A stretch of 11,060 nt of DNA from Flavobacteriaceae bacterium. Its GTDB lineage: Bacteria > Bacteroidota > Bacteroidia > Flavobacteriales > Flavobacteriaceae. The notes under the pieces are model-generated. The model was not told where the DNA came from and did not search any database. It was given only the letters and a program-made list of their open reading frames with translations. The translations under genes were made by a program, and so were the position numbers. The stretch's first letter is position 1. Every line of letters begins with the position of its first letter. This document shows positions 1 to 7,706 of the stretch, piece after piece. Location: assembly GCA_002693605.1 (NCBI GenBank), contig NZQO01000044.1, positions 1 through 11,060 of the forward strand, read 5' to 3'.

Positions 1-1319
1 CCAATAAACTGGGTCATGCTCTCTACCAATTCGCCTTTATAGGCAACGCGGCCAACGATGCCTTCCGGCACCAATTTCTTGATATCATCTTCGACATCCT
101 GGAAATAGCGATCCTTAGACCCTTGCTTCATAGCCTCGACAGAGCCCATTCCGCGGTATGACTTAAATTTGCGTCCCTCATAAATAATGGTCTCACCTGG
201 CGATTCCTTAGTCCCGGCCAACAGCGAACCCAACATAACGCTATCTGCCCCGGCTGCGATGGCCTTCGGAATGTCTCCCGTATAGCGAATGCCTCCGTCG
301 GCTATAACCGGTACGCCGGAGCCCTTAATGGCCGCTGCCACTTCCAAAACGGCAGAAAATTGTGGAAAACCAACGCCGGCCACTACGCGCGTAGTGCAAA
401 TAGATCCCGGACCAATGCCTACCTTAACCGCATCGGCACCTGCCTCAACCAAATATTTGGCCGCTTCAGCCGTGGCTATGTTGCCAACGACGACATCCAG
501 TTCGGGGAACTTCGACTTTACTTCCTTCAAAACACTCACTACGCCCTTGGTATGGCCGTGGGCGGTATCGATAATAACGGCATCTACCTGGGCCTGTACC
601 AGTGCCTCGGCACGCTCAACGGCATCGGCCGTAACGCCTAGGGCTGCGGCAACCCGAAGTCGACCGTAACTATCTTTATTGGCAATGGGCTTCTTGGTCA
701 TTTTCGTTATATCCCGGAAGGTAATTAGGCCCAGTAACGTGCCATTGTCATCTACTACGGGTAATTTTTCGATTTTATTTTTCTGAAGAATAATCTCGGC
801 ATCCTTTAGAGAAGTGCCCTTTCCCACGGTCACCAGATTCTCGGAAGTCATTACCTCAGAAAGCGGTCGGCCATAGTTCTTCTCGAAACGCAAATCCCGG
901 TTAGTAACGATACCGATGAGTTTCTTGGCATCGTCTATAATGGGAATACCGCCAATGCTATATTCCTTCATCGTGGCCTGTGCGTCGCCCACGGTAGCCG
1001 ACTTGGGCAGGGTAACCGGATCTATGATCATGCCGCTTTCGGCACGTTTCACCTTTCGTACCTCGGCCGCCTGCTGCTCAATGGACATATTTTTATGAAG
1101 CACCCCAATGCCGCCTTCCCTAGCCATGGCAATGGCCATAGCGCTTTCGGTAACGGTATCCATCGCTGCGGAAACGATGGGCACGTTGAGCGTGATGTTG
1201 CGTGAAAATTTTGTTTCTATCGAAACTTCCCTTGGTAAAATTTCAGAATAGGCAGGCACCAAAAGAACATCGTCGTACGTAAGGCCTTCACCAAGAATTT
1301 TGTTGTCGTGTGCGGTCAT
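1..1319 (-). CDS. guaB: IMP dehydrogenase, partial (C-terminus beyond window edge)
   Basis: Cytosolic enzyme that oxidises IMP to XMP with NAD+, the committed step of GTP synthesis. Translating the minus strand from the ATG at 1319 gives 439 complete codons running off position 1; family members are about 490 residues, so roughly 50 are missing. The start [20 protein letters not shown] is the usual N-terminus. A tandem CBS-domain insert lies at about residues 95-215. The catalytic loop GPGSICTT is present, with Cys308 encoded at 398-396. The phosphate-binding stretch around VIADGGI and the flap start YRGMGS also follow in the right order. No frameshift or missing motif is visible. It is separated by 129 bp from the receptor gene upstream and has its own TAnnTTTG promoter, so it is probably transcribed independently of the iron operon. 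Identification is firm. Confidence 0.97.
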   Translation of the reverse strand, partial: MTAHDNKILGEGLTYDDVLLVPAYSEILPREVSIETKFSRNITLNVPIVSAAMDTVTESAMAIAMAREGGIGVLHKNMSIEQQAAEVRKVKRAESGMIIDPVTLPKSATVGDAQATMKEYSIGGIPIIDDAKKLIGIVTNRDLRFEKNYGRPLSEVMTSENLVTVGKGTSLKDAEIILQKNKIEKLPVVDDNGTLLGLITFRDITKMTKKPIANKDSYGRLRVAAALGVTADAVERAEALVQAQVDAVIIDTAHGHTKGVVSVLKEVKSKFPELDVVVGNIATAEAAKYLVEAGADAVKVGIGPGSICTTRVVAGVGFPQFSAVLEVAAAIKGSGVPVIADGGIRYTGDIPKAIAAGADSVMLGSLLAGTKESPGETIIYEGRKFKSYRGMGSVEAMKQGSKDRYFQDVEDDIKKLVPEGIVGRVAYKGELVESMTQFI

Positions 1320-1320
1320 T

Positions 1321-1371
1321 GCAATTAAAATTTTATTCCGAAGAAACCGGAAGGGGTTACTATTTAATTGC
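1321..1371 (-). repeat. Inverted repeat in guaB leader
   Basis: GCAATTAAA (1321-1329) and TTTAATTGC (1363-1371) are perfect 9-nt complements separated by 33 nt. In the guaB mRNA leader they could pair to form a stem directly ahead of the start codon, possibly with an inner CCGG-type pairing. The stem is AT-rich and the loop long, so stability is doubtful. No known guanine or purine riboswitch pattern was recognised here. Confidence 0.3.
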
Positions 1372-1374
1372 GTG

Positions 1375-1382
1375 CAAAAATA
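1375..1382 (-). promoter_or_regulatory. Promoter -7 element of guaB
   Basis: On the minus strand this reads TATTTTTG, an exact match to the Bacteroidota -7 consensus TAnnTTTG. Transcription would begin near 1370, giving a leader of about 50 nt before the guaB ATG at 1319. No clear TTG sits at the -33 distance, so the second box is weak. The element overlaps the end of a perfect inverted repeat (1382-1394). Confidence 0.6.
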
Positions 1383-1394
1383 CAATTAAATTGT
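1382..1394. repeat. 13-bp perfect palindrome at guaB promoter
   Basis: ACAATT-A-AATTGT is a perfect inverted repeat with a single central base. It directly abuts the guaB -7 element, occupying the spacer side of the promoter, where a bound protein could block RNA polymerase. It is very AT-rich and could occur by chance; no regulator can be named from the sequence. Confidence 0.35.
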
Positions 1395-1448
1395 GAGATA
1401 TAATGGCACCGTATGGGGCAAAGCCCATGTTTTCGAATTTATACCCGA

Positions 1449-3899
1449 TTATAAGCTTATTTGAAGGCCAGCGTAAAAGGTGCGCGGCTGACTGGGTATA
1501 ATGCCAGGACCCGGATATCCAGTGGCCCGGCGCACGAAATAGCTATTGTCCAGCACATTATTGAGTCCGCCCTCTACCCGGAAGCGACCATAAGTATAGC
1601 TCAATGAAAGATCCAAAATATCATACGCGGGAATTTCACCCACAATACCACTTTGGCTCTCAAAATCGCGAAGGCTATTCGTGGCATCGGTAAATTGCCT
1701 GCCCAGATAGGTATACTGTAAGCTGCCCAAAAGATTTTTGTAGCCAAAATGCACCCCCGTTTTGAGGTTAACCGACGGAATGAACTCCACCTCGTTGCCG
1801 GCAACGTTATTCTGTCCTGAAGAAGTATATTCACTATCGGTCACCGCCAGATTCAAGAACGTGGAGAGTTTTACGCGATCGTCTTCAAAAAAAGTGGTCC
1901 AAATGTTCCAGTCCACAAAACCTTCGAAGCCGTATATGGAGGCATCGCCAATATTTCCGCGGAAACGTTCCTCTTGAATATCGCTCAGTTCACGAATTAC
2001 AACTCCCAAACGGTCGCGGTAGCGCAGATAGAATGCCCCGATATCGTACGACACGTAATTTCTGAATCGACCCCGCACCCCAATATCGGCCGTGTAACCT
2101 TCTTCATCTGTAATTTCGGGGTCTATCGTAAGCGACGGGTTGGTTATTCGAATATCGTTGAAGGTGACCGACCGGTAGTTCTGGCTCACGTTCGCATAGA
2201 GTTCGGCCTTTGTACTGGGCTTATAGCTAAGGCCCAGCCCAAGTAAGATAAAGCTACGGTCGAACGTGCGATTATCAGGAATGGTCTCGTTCAAGATGGG
2301 ATTTCCAGCCAAATCGAAACGGATATCCTTGTACGCTCCCTCACTTTCGGTTTTGATATATTCTACCCGAAACCCTGGCGTCACCGAAAACCTATCGGAA
2401 AGTTGAAAAATATGCTCACCGAAAAATGCCAGGTTCACATTAGGAAACTCAAAATCGCTTTGCCTTGGGTAATCGGGAAACGCATCGTTGGCAAACTGAA
2501 AATCGGCATCATTTCCCGTGCTACCAGGGCCTTGTCGTTCGGCATTGTTACTTTGGTAATACTTGGCACCCAAGAGCAGGACGTTCTCGTTTTCCAAAAA
2601 ATCGTAGCGCGTTAACAACCTGGTCTCGGTACCCCAATTCCGAAATTTTCCGGAGATTAGTTCGCGGGGCGAAGTTAAATCGTCTTCCTGCGATACTCTG
2701 TTTTCCCTAAAGCCTACTGATTTTCGCGAAGCATCCAACGCAAAAAGATTGGCACTAAACTGGGTTTTTTCTGAAAATGAATGTTCCAGTAAAAGTGCAT
2801 ACAACTTCCAGTCAACTTCGAACCAGTTTCTACTCCGGTTGCTAAAGGTCGGATCCTCCTCAAACTGCCGGTCTGTCAACCCGCCAGGTTGTTGTGCCAA
2901 ATAGTACAGGTAACTGAACTCGCCCGTTACCTTGGTTTTTTCGTCAAGCTCGTACGCCACATGAGCATAGGCATTATAGCTATTGAAGCCCGAGTTGGGC
3001 CTAAAATCTTCGCCCGTCTTATAGTTAAAATAGGAATAATAGCCAACCTTTCCCACCGTACCGGAGGCACTGTTAAAACTGTTGAAAAGATTGTAGCTTC
3101 CTACCGTTTGGCGCGATACCCACTCGAATTCCTTCTCAGCATTTGGTGCTTTCAGCTTGAAATTTACCAAGCCGCCAAATTGCGTTCCATACTGCAGTGA
3201 TGCGGCCCCTCGCACCACCTCTATTTGCTGCAGCGCTTCGGCGGGCGGCGTGTAGTAGCTTTCTGGATATCCCAGAACATCGGCAGAGATATCATAGCCA
3301 TTTTGGCGCACGTTGAAATTCGCCGATCGATTGGGGTTGAGGCCCCTACCTCCAATGTTTAGCTGAAGGCCCGCGTCGTTATTCTCGTAAATATTAAGAC
3401 CAACCACCTGCGCGTATATCTGTCTCGCATTTCCCGTGGCGAGATTAGCGGTAAGATTGTCAAGCAATACAACTTCGCTCTTCTTACCCGCATAGATAGC
3501 GGTACCCTCTACTGGACGTAGTTGTTTTAAGGCAAATTGGCGCTCCTTACGCTTTGTAAGCACCACTTCGGTGAGGGTTTCACCCAAGGGCTGTAAGCTG
3601 AAATTCTGAACCGTATTCCCGTTAACCGTAACTTGGGTTTCGGCTATTTCAAATTCGAAGGTGAAGACCACAAGGTAATGATCGCCGTTGGATACCGATT
3701 CAAACGAAAAATTTCCAGAGCCATTTGTAACGGTACTTTTCCCCGTACTGGTGAGGTACACCTCGGCCCCGGCAATAGGCTCCCCGGCCAAGGTGGTGAC
3801 CGTACCGCTGAGGCTGGATTGTGCCAACGTTTGACACGCAATTAGCAGTATAAGCGCAAAACTCAAATTCTTCAAAACACTACAATCCTTTAATTTCAT
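1449..3899 (-). CDS. FecA-like TonB-dependent outer-membrane receptor
   Basis: Outer-membrane gated channel that takes up a metal chelate using TonB/proton-motive energy. The 816-residue protein has a signal peptide (about 1-27, cleavage after QTLAQ), a carboxypeptidase-regulatory-like beta-sandwich (about 29-105), a TonB-box-like LTEVVLT (109-115), a plug with GRGLNPNRS (184-192) and VRGAASLQYGTQFGG (229-243), and a beta-barrel to the end, which closes with an aromatic-containing strand (RTFYAGLQISL). The plug motifs resemble the ferric-dicitrate receptor group. It is the last gene of the DUF4856/imelysin/carboxylase-like operon and its ATG overlaps the preceding gene by 20 nt. A TTG at codon 9 (position 3875) would remove the overlap and give a more standard signal peptide (MKNLSFALILL), so the true start is uncertain. 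The substrate is inferred from neighbours as iron, not shown directly. Confidence 0.93.
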   Translation of the reverse strand: MKLKDCSVLKNLSFALILLIACQTLAQSSLSGTVTTLAGEPIAGAEVYLTSTGKSTVTNGSGNFSFESVSNGDHYLVVFTFEFEIAETQVTVNGNTVQNFSLQPLGETLTEVVLTKRKERQFALKQLRPVEGTAIYAGKKSEVVLLDNLTANLATGNARQIYAQVVGLNIYENNDAGLQLNIGGRGLNPNRSANFNVRQNGYDISADVLGYPESYYTPPAEALQQIEVVRGAASLQYGTQFGGLVNFKLKAPNAEKEFEWVSRQTVGSYNLFNSFNSASGTVGKVGYYSYFNYKTGEDFRPNSGFNSYNAYAHVAYELDEKTKVTGEFSYLYYLAQQPGGLTDRQFEEDPTFSNRSRNWFEVDWKLYALLLEHSFSEKTQFSANLFALDASRKSVGFRENRVSQEDDLTSPRELISGKFRNWGTETRLLTRYDFLENENVLLLGAKYYQSNNAERQGPGSTGNDADFQFANDAFPDYPRQSDFEFPNVNLAFFGEHIFQLSDRFSVTPGFRVEYIKTESEGAYKDIRFDLAGNPILNETIPDNRTFDRSFILLGLGLSYKPSTKAELYANVSQNYRSVTFNDIRITNPSLTIDPEITDEEGYTADIGVRGRFRNYVSYDIGAFYLRYRDRLGVVIRELSDIQEERFRGNIGDASIYGFEGFVDWNIWTTFFEDDRVKLSTFLNLAVTDSEYTSSGQNNVAGNEVEFIPSVNLKTGVHFGYKNLLGSLQYTYLGRQFTDATNSLRDFESQSGIVGEIPAYDILDLSLSYTYGRFRVEGGLNNVLDNSYFVRRATGYPGPGIIPSQPRTFYAGLQISL

Positions 3900-5244
3900 C
3901 TTGAAAGGGTACTATCCAGGTTTTATGCGCGAACGATTCGCGCTGATTCAATAAATTGACTGTCGGGTATACAAAGGGTTGGCTCATTCGACCATTTAGG
4001 GCCACATAACTTTCTACATATATCTCGAGGGGGCCGTGTCCCTGAGCCTTAAACTGGTCGCCCAAGAAATGTGCATACTCAAGAATAAAATCCGGCTGGA
4101 AGCTCATTTGTTTTTCCTGAAAGGGCGTCAGGAAATCACTGTTATCAACGTAAAAATAATTTCCCGTGGCAGGGTTTACTACCTTAAACTGTGCGTAGCC
4201 AGCCTTTTCCATTAGCATGACGCGCCAAGAAAACCGAAATCCCTCCTCGGTCCAGAAAAGTTCACCCGGATACAAGACATAGCGCCAGGGCAATAAAAAC
4301 TGGATTCCGATAAATAGGGCCACTACCCATTTTACCATCGATGTGGTTTTTTCTTTTTTCTTCGGAAGCAATACGGCATCCCATTTCTCCTTTCCAATTC
4401 GAAAAACGCCCGATAAAAAAAGCAAGATGCGATGATGGAATTTCGCATCGAAGAAGATCAAGGTGCTCACGATCATCACAAAGGGAAAAATACCGATGGG
4501 GAACAGCACGCGCGTAAGCACGTGGAAAATAACCACCATGGCGAAGGCGAACCAGCGGGTTTTTCGGTATAGCAGTAAAAAGGGAATACTCAAATCGTAC
4601 AGTGCGCCACTCCAGCTAAAGGCAAAGTGCGCCCATTCCTCTTGTAGGATCGTTCCCAACAAAGGAAGGTCATAATTGGAGGGGAGCCATATTTTAAGGG
4701 GCATAGCGCGAAAAAGCCAGTCGCTATTCAATTTTGCCAATCCGGCATAGAAGTAGACTATTCCCAGAAGTACTTTAATGCTATCTATGGTCCAGGAGGG
4801 AATATAGTACGCGGCCAATTTCTTATTCCGCCAAGCATCTACCGAAAAGTAACGGTGGGCCGGCAAAAAAAGCATCAAAAAGCTTACGCAGCTTATAAAG
4901 TAATAATGGTTAAGGTAGGTGGTCTTATCCATCAATTCGATATAGGTAAAGCTCAGAAAAAAGGTGAGTATGGATAGGCGATACTTAAAGCCCAGGGCCA
5001 CACCCAATGCACTGAGACCGCATACCAAGAAAATTACGTAGGTAAAAGCGCCCAGCGGCCTTACCCATTCGAAACCGTAATATGAAAAGTGAAAAGTGGG
5101 CTCAAGGTATAATTTTTCAATCCAGCCATTGGCCCAAAAACGGAGCAAGCTCCCTACCATCATAAGGCCAAAGAAAATACGAAAGACCGCCAACGGGGCG
5201 GCCTCTGTAGGCTTATCAAGGTATTTTGCGAGCGGGCTACCCAT
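3880..5244 (-). CDS. HTTM / vitamin K-dependent gamma-carboxylase-like membrane protein
   Basis: Polytopic inner-membrane protein of 454 residues with several hydrophobic segments between about 17 and 265, another at about 303-320, and a hydrophilic C-terminal domain (about 325-454). Family features visible in order: YLNHYYF (110-116), YFYAGLAKLNSDW (164-176), FHVLTRVLFPIGIFPFVM (240-257) and GFRFSWRVMLMEK (335-347). Asn112-His113 and Lys171 line up with Asn159-His160 and catalytic-base Lys218 of human gamma-glutamyl carboxylase; the His-to-Lys spacing is 58 in both (human numbering recalled from literature). Known members convert Glu to gamma-carboxyglutamate using a reduced naphthoquinone, O2 and CO2 on the exported side of the membrane; bacterial homologues mostly lack a proven function. 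The ATG overlaps the imelysin stop (TAATG), indicating translational coupling. Family assignment is strong; carboxylase activity is inference. Confidence 0.9.
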   Translation of the reverse strand: MGSPLAKYLDKPTEAAPLAVFRIFFGLMMVGSLLRFWANGWIEKLYLEPTFHFSYYGFEWVRPLGAFTYVIFLVCGLSALGVALGFKYRLSILTFFLSFTYIELMDKTTYLNHYYFISCVSFLMLFLPAHRYFSVDAWRNKKLAAYYIPSWTIDSIKVLLGIVYFYAGLAKLNSDWLFRAMPLKIWLPSNYDLPLLGTILQEEWAHFAFSWSGALYDLSIPFLLLYRKTRWFAFAMVVIFHVLTRVLFPIGIFPFVMIVSTLIFFDAKFHHRILLFLSGVFRIGKEKWDAVLLPKKKEKTTSMVKWVVALFIGIQFLLPWRYVLYPGELFWTEEGFRFSWRVMLMEKAGYAQFKVVNPATGNYFYVDNSDFLTPFQEKQMSFQPDFILEYAHFLGDQFKAQGHGPLEIYVESYVALNGRMSQPFVYPTVNLLNQRESFAHKTWIVPFQDEIKGL

Positions 5245-6362
5245 TAGTCTCCGTCGGCATCGATATAATCGACATTTACATCCAACGCTTGTAGCATATC
5301 TACCTTCAACAGGATAACGTTACGCTGCAGTTCGTCAAAGGCATTCAGCATTTTAGAATTATCTATTTCAATTTGCGCCACGAAGTTTTCATCCAACAGA
5401 TTCAACGCCGCACGAGCATCCTCAAACTGGGCATTGATCAATAGGGCGAGATCCTCACCATTTTTTATGGTGTTCAGGTAATCAAGATAGCTTTTGAAAC
5501 TTTTCCCGGTCTGGTTTCCTGCAAAATGTTTTCCGTTGAAAAAATCTTGCGCGGCCTGTAGCGACGTCAATGCTAATTGCCTTGAAAAGTCCTTCTTATA
5601 AAAAGCTTCTACATTTCCGGGCAAGGGCAAATTGGAAAACACGCCAGCGGGGATTCCTATCTTTCCGGCACGTAGCGCCTTTTCATAATAAAAAACATAG
5701 TCATTCGCCAGTTTATCAACCGAGGCGGAGGCCGAACCGCCAGAATTACTAACAAAGGTATCGCGATACCCAGTATTCCAATTGGCCACGACACTAGCTG
5801 TGAGCGAGTTGGCAATTTGCGCCAAGTTTACCAGGTAATTCGTATAGTTAGTGGCACTTGCGTTGGTGCTATAGAATGCCACGATTTCTGAATCGGTTTC
5901 CCCCAATCCGTAAAGCAAATAATCCATTGCCGGAAATCCTTGCGCATCCATCGTTGAAGGAAGCGAAAGATCATAGGTTCCGCTAGCGATAAAATCTTCT
6001 ATCTCGGTTGTATTGGCAGGATAGGTGTTCAATCGATTCCGGAAAAAGACCGTTTCGGCGGGGCCGATATCGAACATAGAAACTTGCTGAAACGCGATAT
6101 AGGCAGTTTGCCATGCCGAGCGCGCTTCCTGAAGGGTAGCCTCAGATGGGTTTTGAGTAAAACTTGCCACCGCAGATTCTAGAGCCTGGGTCGTCCCACC
6201 AAAATTTAAGTACGCCGGAATTATAATATTATCGGCCCAATTTACCAGCATGGCACTGCGATCGAACGAATCGCCCGAACTCGCGGGACCACCGCTATCG
6301 TCTTCCGAACACGCCCAAAGCGCCAAACATAAAATTCCAAAAAAGAATGATTTCTTTAACAT
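5244..6362 (-). CDS. Imelysin-like (peptidase M75 family) surface lipoprotein
   Basis: Lipoprotein of 372 residues related to imelysin, IrpA and EfeO, proteins tied to bacterial iron uptake; proteolysis is not generally established for the family. The lipobox LALWAC places the lipidated residue at Cys18, followed by SEDD, which fits the Bacteroidota lipoprotein-export signal for surface display. The all-helical imelysin domain spans about 35-372. Recognisable parts are the N-terminal repeat (ARSAWQTAYIAFQQ, GPAE), GFPAMDYLLYG (142-152), AGKIGIPAG (232-240) and the characteristic end NVDYIDADGD. The usual GxHxxE metal motif is altered: GFPAMD has Pro for His and Asp for Glu. The gene has a TAnnTTTG box close upstream and its stop overlaps the next start. 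Together with the receptor it suggests surface capture of iron. Confidence 0.92.
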   Translation of the reverse strand: MLKKSFFFGILCLALWACSEDDSGGPASSGDSFDRSAMLVNWADNIIIPAYLNFGGTTQALESAVASFTQNPSEATLQEARSAWQTAYIAFQQVSMFDIGPAETVFFRNRLNTYPANTTEIEDFIASGTYDLSLPSTMDAQGFPAMDYLLYGLGETDSEIVAFYSTNASATNYTNYLVNLAQIANSLTASVVANWNTGYRDTFVSNSGGSASASVDKLANDYVFYYEKALRAGKIGIPAGVFSNLPLPGNVEAFYKKDFSRQLALTSLQAAQDFFNGKHFAGNQTGKSFKSYLDYLNTIKNGEDLALLINAQFEDARAALNLLDENFVAQIEIDNSKMLNAFDELQRNVILLKVDMLQALDVNVDYIDADGD

Positions 6363-6378
6363 ATCGCAAAAATTTGTG

Positions 6379-6386
6379 CAAAAGTA
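6379..6386 (-). promoter_or_regulatory. Possible internal promoter for imelysin gene
   Basis: Minus strand TACTTTTG matches the -7 consensus TAnnTTTG. The predicted start near 6374 would give a leader of about 12 nt before the imelysin ATG. No convincing TTG lies at -33 (only a GTG at 17-nt spacing), so this would be a weak or activator-dependent promoter. It sits just downstream of a GC-rich hairpin. Confidence 0.4.
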
Positions 6387-6397
6387 CTAAAAAGCAA

Positions 6398-6421
6398 CTG
6401 GCCCACTTTCACGCAGGCCAG
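6398..6421 (-). terminator. Hairpin with short T-run between DUF4856 and imelysin genes
   Basis: CTGGCC (6398-6403) and GGCCAG (6416-6421) form a perfect 6-bp GC-rich stem with a 12-nt loop. In the direction of transcription it is followed by TTGCTTTTT. It lies 21 nt past the DUF4856 stop. It could be a leaky terminator or mRNA-stability element that lets the first gene be expressed at a different level from the rest of the operon. The stem is short and the T-run is offset, so efficient termination is not assured. Confidence 0.4.
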
Positions 6422-6442
6422 CCGCAACCTAATTCAAATATT

Positions 6443-7666
6443 TTAATTGGCGGCCATTTGAACGGTGAAGTCGAACTTCGCCGCAATGGCTTCGGAAATT
6501 CTATCTAACGTTTCGGGGGTTACATTCCAAAGTCCATTCGAACCATCCGAAAGCAGTTCGGAAAGGAAACTGTCTACCTCACCTTTACTGAAATAAGGCA
6601 TATCATCTGCCGTGTTACGCGTAAAGCGAAGGCTATAGACAAACCCGTATCCTTCCGATAGGTCGTGGAATGCCGCACCAAAATCGCCGTCCTGGATTCC
6701 CACCTTACCGGCCTGCAAATAGTATACCGCACGAATGGCAATTACTTCGGAAACCAGTTGGCGAATCAAATCGGCCTGTTGGTCGCGCACCTCGTAATTC
6801 TTGGCTACGATGGCCGCCCTACCTAATTTAAAGGCATCGAATATCTCTTGCGCAATACCTTCAAAATCAAGATCGGAATTCACCTTTCCTACGTACTTGT
6901 TCAAAAAGCCGTCCGCCTCGCCAATGGCGGGAACCGGATTGGCCGTGTTTTGCGCGGCACCAAAAAGGTAGCCATATGCCTCGTCCCACTTATGTTCCAT
7001 TGTGGTGTAGGGCTTATCGGCCACGGTGATTTCGTTATCGTTATCAGTCCGGTTATTTGCTTCATCCAAAACAGAGGTGCTCAAATAGTTGTTCAACATT
7101 TGGTCGGCCATTAGGGCCCCAATAAGCCCCTTGGCGAAAATTTGATTCATCTCCAACCCATTGGCAGCGACGTAACGCGGAGAGGAACCGTCGGCAATCT
7201 GGCCCGAAACCCCGGGGGCCGCGGCGACATTGCGATTGGGCACTACCTCGGCAAAATGGTTATCGATGTACCCGTCGAATGTGTTTTTTATAGTGGCCGC
7301 CTCGGTTGCGTTGCTTCCGAAGTAGTCTTTAGAGGCCGCAGTTTTACTGCGAACATTTTTTCCAGAAGCATTTAAACGCGAATCGCTAAAGTTATTCTCA
7401 CCCTCTTGGTGGGCGAACATCGCCTTAACGGAAGCTTCGGTAGAAGCATCGAAATCATTGAACGCGCCGGCAATTTCACCCGCCATTAGTATGCGAGTGG
7501 TTTGGCCCTCGAACGATACGGTAGACTGCCCGTCACGTTCAAAAACGTAGGTTGCCGGTGCCTCGACAGAAGAGTTATCAATAGAGCTTCCCTCGTCATC
7601 GTTGGCACAAGAGAATAAGGCAAAACTTGCTAGGAGAGCGGTGAAAAGATAGTTTTTCATCATCAT
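6443..7666 (-). CDS. DUF4856-family lipoprotein, first gene of iron-type operon
   Basis: Lipoprotein of 407 residues with no assigned biochemical role. The lipobox (SFALFSC, Cys20) is followed by ANDDE, which resembles the Bacteroidota surface-export signal. The family is recognised by APATYVFERDGQSTVSFEGQ near the N-terminus, TMEHKWDEAYGYLFGA (222-237) and AGKVGIQDGDFGAAFHDLSEGYGF (319-342). His225, Asp228, Glu229, His334 and Glu338 in these blocks are candidate metal ligands. The AGKVGIQDG segment resembles AGKIGIPAG of the neighbouring imelysin-like protein, suggesting a related helical fold. Three successive ATGs (7666, 7663, 7660) are possible starts; all give the same lipobox. Transcription is probably from the promoter at 7707-7737, flanked by twin palindromes. 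It co-occurs with imelysin and TonB receptor genes here, so a role in surface metal acquisition is a reasonable inference. Confidence 0.85.
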   Translation of the reverse strand: MMMKNYLFTALLASFALFSCANDDEGSSIDNSSVEAPATYVFERDGQSTVSFEGQTTRILMAGEIAGAFNDFDASTEASVKAMFAHQEGENNFSDSRLNASGKNVRSKTAASKDYFGSNATEAATIKNTFDGYIDNHFAEVVPNRNVAAAPGVSGQIADGSSPRYVAANGLEMNQIFAKGLIGALMADQMLNNYLSTSVLDEANNRTDNDNEITVADKPYTTMEHKWDEAYGYLFGAAQNTANPVPAIGEADGFLNKYVGKVNSDLDFEGIAQEIFDAFKLGRAAIVAKNYEVRDQQADLIRQLVSEVIAIRAVYYLQAGKVGIQDGDFGAAFHDLSEGYGFVYSLRFTRNTADDMPYFSKGEVDSFLSELLSDGSNGLWNVTPETLDRISEAIAAKFDFTVQMAAN

Positions 7667-7667
7667 T

Positions 7668-7690
7668 TTATTTAGACTTAATATAAATAA
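7668..7690. promoter_or_regulatory. Operator candidate, leader copy
   Basis: A 23-bp palindrome TTATTTA-N9-TAAATAA. Pairing about the central base holds at 9 of 11 positions. It lies in the expected 5' leader of the DUF4856 mRNA, roughly +13 to +35, ending 2 bp before the first possible ATG. It matches the copy at 7740-7762 in both arms and in the first two spacer bases (GA). A protein bound here would act as a roadblock or promoter blocker. Confidence 0.55.
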
Positions 7691-7706
7691 GAGTTTATTT
7701 CAAGCG

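Noticed and set aside
289..669. Open reading frame of about 126 codons on the plus strand
   Set aside because: It lies antisense within guaB, has a low-complexity Ala/Thr-rich product without recognisable domains, and guaB is clearly the real gene.
1413..1428. Small hairpin ATGGGC-TTT-GCCCCAT after the receptor gene as a terminator
   Set aside because: The stem is short with a bulge, the loop is 3 nt, and no T-run follows in the direction of transcription.
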